Assembly (NCBI RefSeq): GCF_001723175.1
Contig: NC_064656.1
Coordinates: 868,001 to 932,000, forward strand
Source: Penicillium oxalicum
Taxonomy: Eukaryota > Ascomycota > Eurotiomycetes > Eurotiales > Aspergillaceae
Reading direction: 5' to 3'
DNA length: 64,000 bases
Under the pieces are notes generated by a model. It did no database searches, had not been told where the DNA came from, and saw nothing but the letters and a program-made list of their open reading frames with translations. Shown here one piece after another: positions 61,701 through 64,000 of this stretch. Position 1 is the first letter of the stretch, and each line of letters opens with the position of its first letter. Made by a program: the position numbers and the translations under genes.

Positions 61701-62227
61701 TGGAGTCAGCTTCCCCTTACAGTTGCTCTTGACCACGTATAATGGAATGAGAGACTTTTGACATGCTCATGAAGCTCGCTTTCTAATTCGATGTCTCTTC
61801 AATGCAGAGGTAGTCGGTCCAACTTCCTTGCTGGGTCCGCTCCTTGTGGATCCATCGCTTCGGAGTTGCAACAACGCCAGGTAAGCCCCCTAGGCCAGAG
61901 AATGCCTCGGCTAAAAACAATGACCCAATGGGGGTTAATTTCATCTAGGCTTCCTCTCTGAAGGAAAATGACTGTGCGCGCTGCAACAGAAATGGAATAG
62001 TTCATGGTATACCGCAATTTTTTTTTTTTTCGCTCCAAAGTAGTTTCTGGATTGTGAAGGATCTGATCCACAAGTAGTTTGCAGTTAGAGGCTGTTCCGA
62101 ATGGATGTAAGCCCGCATGTGTCTGGGATTCTTAGGTTGGATGACTTGCCCATAGCCACGGTGATTGTCTGTCTTTTTCGTCTTCGACAGATCGTCTGGA
62201 GGTTGTAAGCTTATTACACCCCCAACG
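58794..62227. other. 3.4-kb divergent intergenic region
   Basis: Between the oxidoreductase (-) and the rhodopsin-domain gene (+). Several open frames up to 222 codons occur (for example 60189-60857 minus), but they contain A/T homopolymers and no domain or splice support. Promoters for both sides are expected here. Confidence 0.45.
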
Positions 62228-63855
62228 ATGGCGAATACTCCTCTGCAAGATGCGGCTCTGGGGATATTGATTGTATTCACTGCTCTTGGCGGGATCGCAG
62301 TGGGTTTGCGACTCTGGAGCCGGAAGATCAAACGATCGGCACTGAGTATTGGTGCGTATCGCATGGCACTCCATCGATCGGCTATTGAAGATCATCCGCT
62401 GATTGATTCGACCCAGATGATTATTTGATGGTGATAGGATATGTATGCCTTCCACGAGGTCGCAGTTTTGCTGTTCTGCATTCGAGTCATGACCGCGAGC
62501 TCACGCAAGAACCTTATAGGCATTGTCTGTTGTCCAAACGGTCACATCCTGGTATTGTGAGTATGGAAAAGGGCCCCTACTCAGCAGGCGAGAGATCATC
62601 TCGCATTCGGTGGGCGCGCGGGACACTGACTTGAGGAAAACCTCAGACATCAAGGCCAACTATGTCGGATGGCATAAAAAACAAATACCGGTGGAAGAAT
62701 ATAACCTCAAGACGGCGATGATTGTAAGCACTCGATGAGAGTTCAGGGGAGGCCATGTTGTCAACTGTCGGGATGAAGCTGACACTGGGTGCACAGTGGA
62801 ATTATGTCGTTCAGCTCGTCTACAACCCAGCATTGACGTTCATCAAGCTGTCTATCTTGATGTTTCTGCGCCGACTCGACAGCCGTTCCCGCATCGTCAC
62901 AATTCTTATTTGGTTCTCCACAGCTTTCGTAATCGGTCTCTTTGTCACGGTTCTCTTTGTCGACATCTTTCAGTGTCGTCCAGTTGCGCGTGTCTACGAT
63001 TTCTCGCTGCAAGGCTCATGTATCAATCAAGGTGTCTTTTACGTTTCGACTGCGGCATTGAACCTGTTCACGGATCTCGTGGTGATGGCGATTCCAATCA
63101 TCATCACATGGAAACTTCAAATGCCCGTGCGACAAAAGGTGGCAGTATGCTTCATCCTGTCTCTCGGTGGAATGTGAGTGAAACTGCCCATGTCAGACGG
63201 ATTTTCCCTCGCGTTCCAAACTTTGAGCCATAAGGGGAGAAAAGAAAGGGAAAAAGGCCCTTCCAAAGTACATGACGCTAATTCTAGCCTGTCATCAAGT
63301 GCGACTGCCATCGGAGTCTGGCGCATTGTCATCCTCGCCCAAGCCTTTATCGTCAAAGCGCCGAACCCAGATCCCACATATGACATCAGCTTCGTTTCTT
63401 CGGCCGTCGAGTGCAATGTCGCCGTCATCACCGCCTGTGCCCCGTCGCTGAAATCTATTGCACGAAAATACATCCCCAGACTACTTGGCACCTCACGCCG
63501 CGATACCTCCGGCTATGGGGCTGGAACGAGCGGCTCGCGCAGTCGCTTTCCGGGATCGAAAATATTCACGGGAAACAAGTCACAGCTCCGCTCCAACGCG
63601 GACGATGACTACGAGATGGGCAATGCAACGGCTGGGGCCGCCGTCAGTGCTGGTAACCGGGGCAGCGGGCATTTTGACATGCGCAAGTATCGTCGCAATG
63701 GAGACAGTGTCAGTCTCAGCAGTGGGAGCTTGGAAGGAGCCACCGGGATTGTCAAGACGATGGATGTGTCGGTCAAATACACCGATGGTCGAGGGACCAT
63801 GGAGGACGGGCGGTCCAGAGACAACAAGCATTCAAGTGTCGACAGTCTCGTATGA
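62228..63855 (+). CDS. Rhodopsin-domain (Pth11-like) integral membrane protein
   Basis: Five exons (62228-62351, 62417-62442, 62520-62723, 62797-63173 and 63288-63855) give about 432 residues. Exon 2 is only 26 bases long and codes DDYLMVIGY, the conserved start of the second helix in this family. Seven helices are likely, with WNYVVQLVYNPALTFIKLSILMF, DIFQCRPV and a Cys-containing loop (GSCINQGVFYVSTAALNLFTD) as family landmarks. The C-terminal tail of about 120 residues is Gly/Ser/Arg-rich and disordered. No CFEM domain precedes it. Members are putative receptors or membrane proteins of unknown ligand. All splice phases agree. The protein ends at 63855, close to the window edge, and nothing is seen after it. 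Confidence 0.85.
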
Positions 63856-64000
63856 GAAAGTGGAAAGCGACCAGACCTTTCTTCCCCGATGGCGAGTTCC
63901 CGAATCAAAGGGGGGAAAAGACAAGACTTTTTCCCTTCCATGTGTTGTGGGAGGACATTCGACTTGTCCCAAGTCTTGGAACCTAAACCGAGATCAAATC

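Noticed and set aside
60189..61732. Open frames of 187-222 codons on both strands
   Set aside because: They mix with A/T homopolymers, contradict each other in strand, and no exon chain could be built.
1..64000. tRNA genes, CRISPR arrays, intact transposons
   Set aside because: No cloverleaf with the usual internal boxes, no spaced direct repeats, and no transposase or reverse-transcriptase motifs were noticed by eye. A dedicated scan was not possible.

Overview
The window is chromosomal DNA from a filamentous ascomycete, most likely Eurotiales (Aspergillus/Penicillium-like). The reasons are intron-rich genes with short introns (about 55-110 nt in most cases, GTRNGT donors, CTNAC-like branch sites), intergenic gaps of 0.2-4 kb, and family content: a GtaA-type glutaminase, an annexin with a very long N-terminus, a WSC-domain GPI protein, Zn2Cys6 and MFS proteins, a GAF hybrid histidine kinase and a rhodopsin-domain membrane protein. 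There are no operons, CRISPR arrays or intact transposons. Start codons were set to ATG and introns were placed by splice consensus and reading-frame continuity, so exon borders are inferences from one sequence.

Layout. 1.6-3.4 kb: divergent septin-type GTPase (+). 4.9-8.0 kb: annexin with a long SR/RD-rich, repeat-bearing N-terminus (+). 8.0-12.2 kb: gene-poor, with a 22-G run. 12.2-14.6 kb: secreted glutaminase A, 7 exons (+). 15.6-17.5 kb: M20 carboxypeptidase S-like peptidase (+). 19.6-20.3 kb: small WSC/GPI protein (+). 21.1-24.2 kb: TRF/Taz1-like telobox Myb protein (-), interrupted by one in-frame TAG, with telomere-hexamer motifs in its upstream region. 25.3-27.0 kb: Gdt1-type cation transporter (-), with an apparent single-base frame change. 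31.2-33.6 kb: DHA1-type MFS transporter (+). 34.3-36.5 kb: Zn2Cys6 regulator (+), with a small uORF overlapping its ATG. 36.8-37.2 kb: a 105-aa two-exon protein of unknown function (-). 39.5-41.6 kb: seven-exon MFS carrier (+). 43.2-47.2 kb: hybrid histidine kinase (+). 48.3-48.8 kb: decayed ankyrin-repeat gene. 50.9-52.6 kb: aldehyde dehydrogenase (+), tail-to-tail with a FluG-N-terminus-like amidohydrolase at 52.8-54.1 kb (-). 54.9-55.6 kb: unknown secretory/membrane protein (-). 56.7-58.8 kb: secreted FAD-linked oxidoreductase (-), with an apparent one-base deletion in a G run. 62.2-63.9 kb: rhodopsin-domain seven-helix protein (+).

How genes work together: neighbours are mostly independent housekeeping or surface functions. 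Possible functional pairs are glutaminase plus carboxypeptidase (nitrogen release from peptides), the MFS carrier plus the Zn2Cys6 regulator, and the convergent aldehyde dehydrogenase/amidohydrolase pair. No new multi-gene system is evident. The most interesting signals are the telomere-like repeats in front of a telomere-binding-type gene, the lesions in otherwise well-kept genes, the ankyrin relic, the uORF, and the small gene recovered only by splicing.
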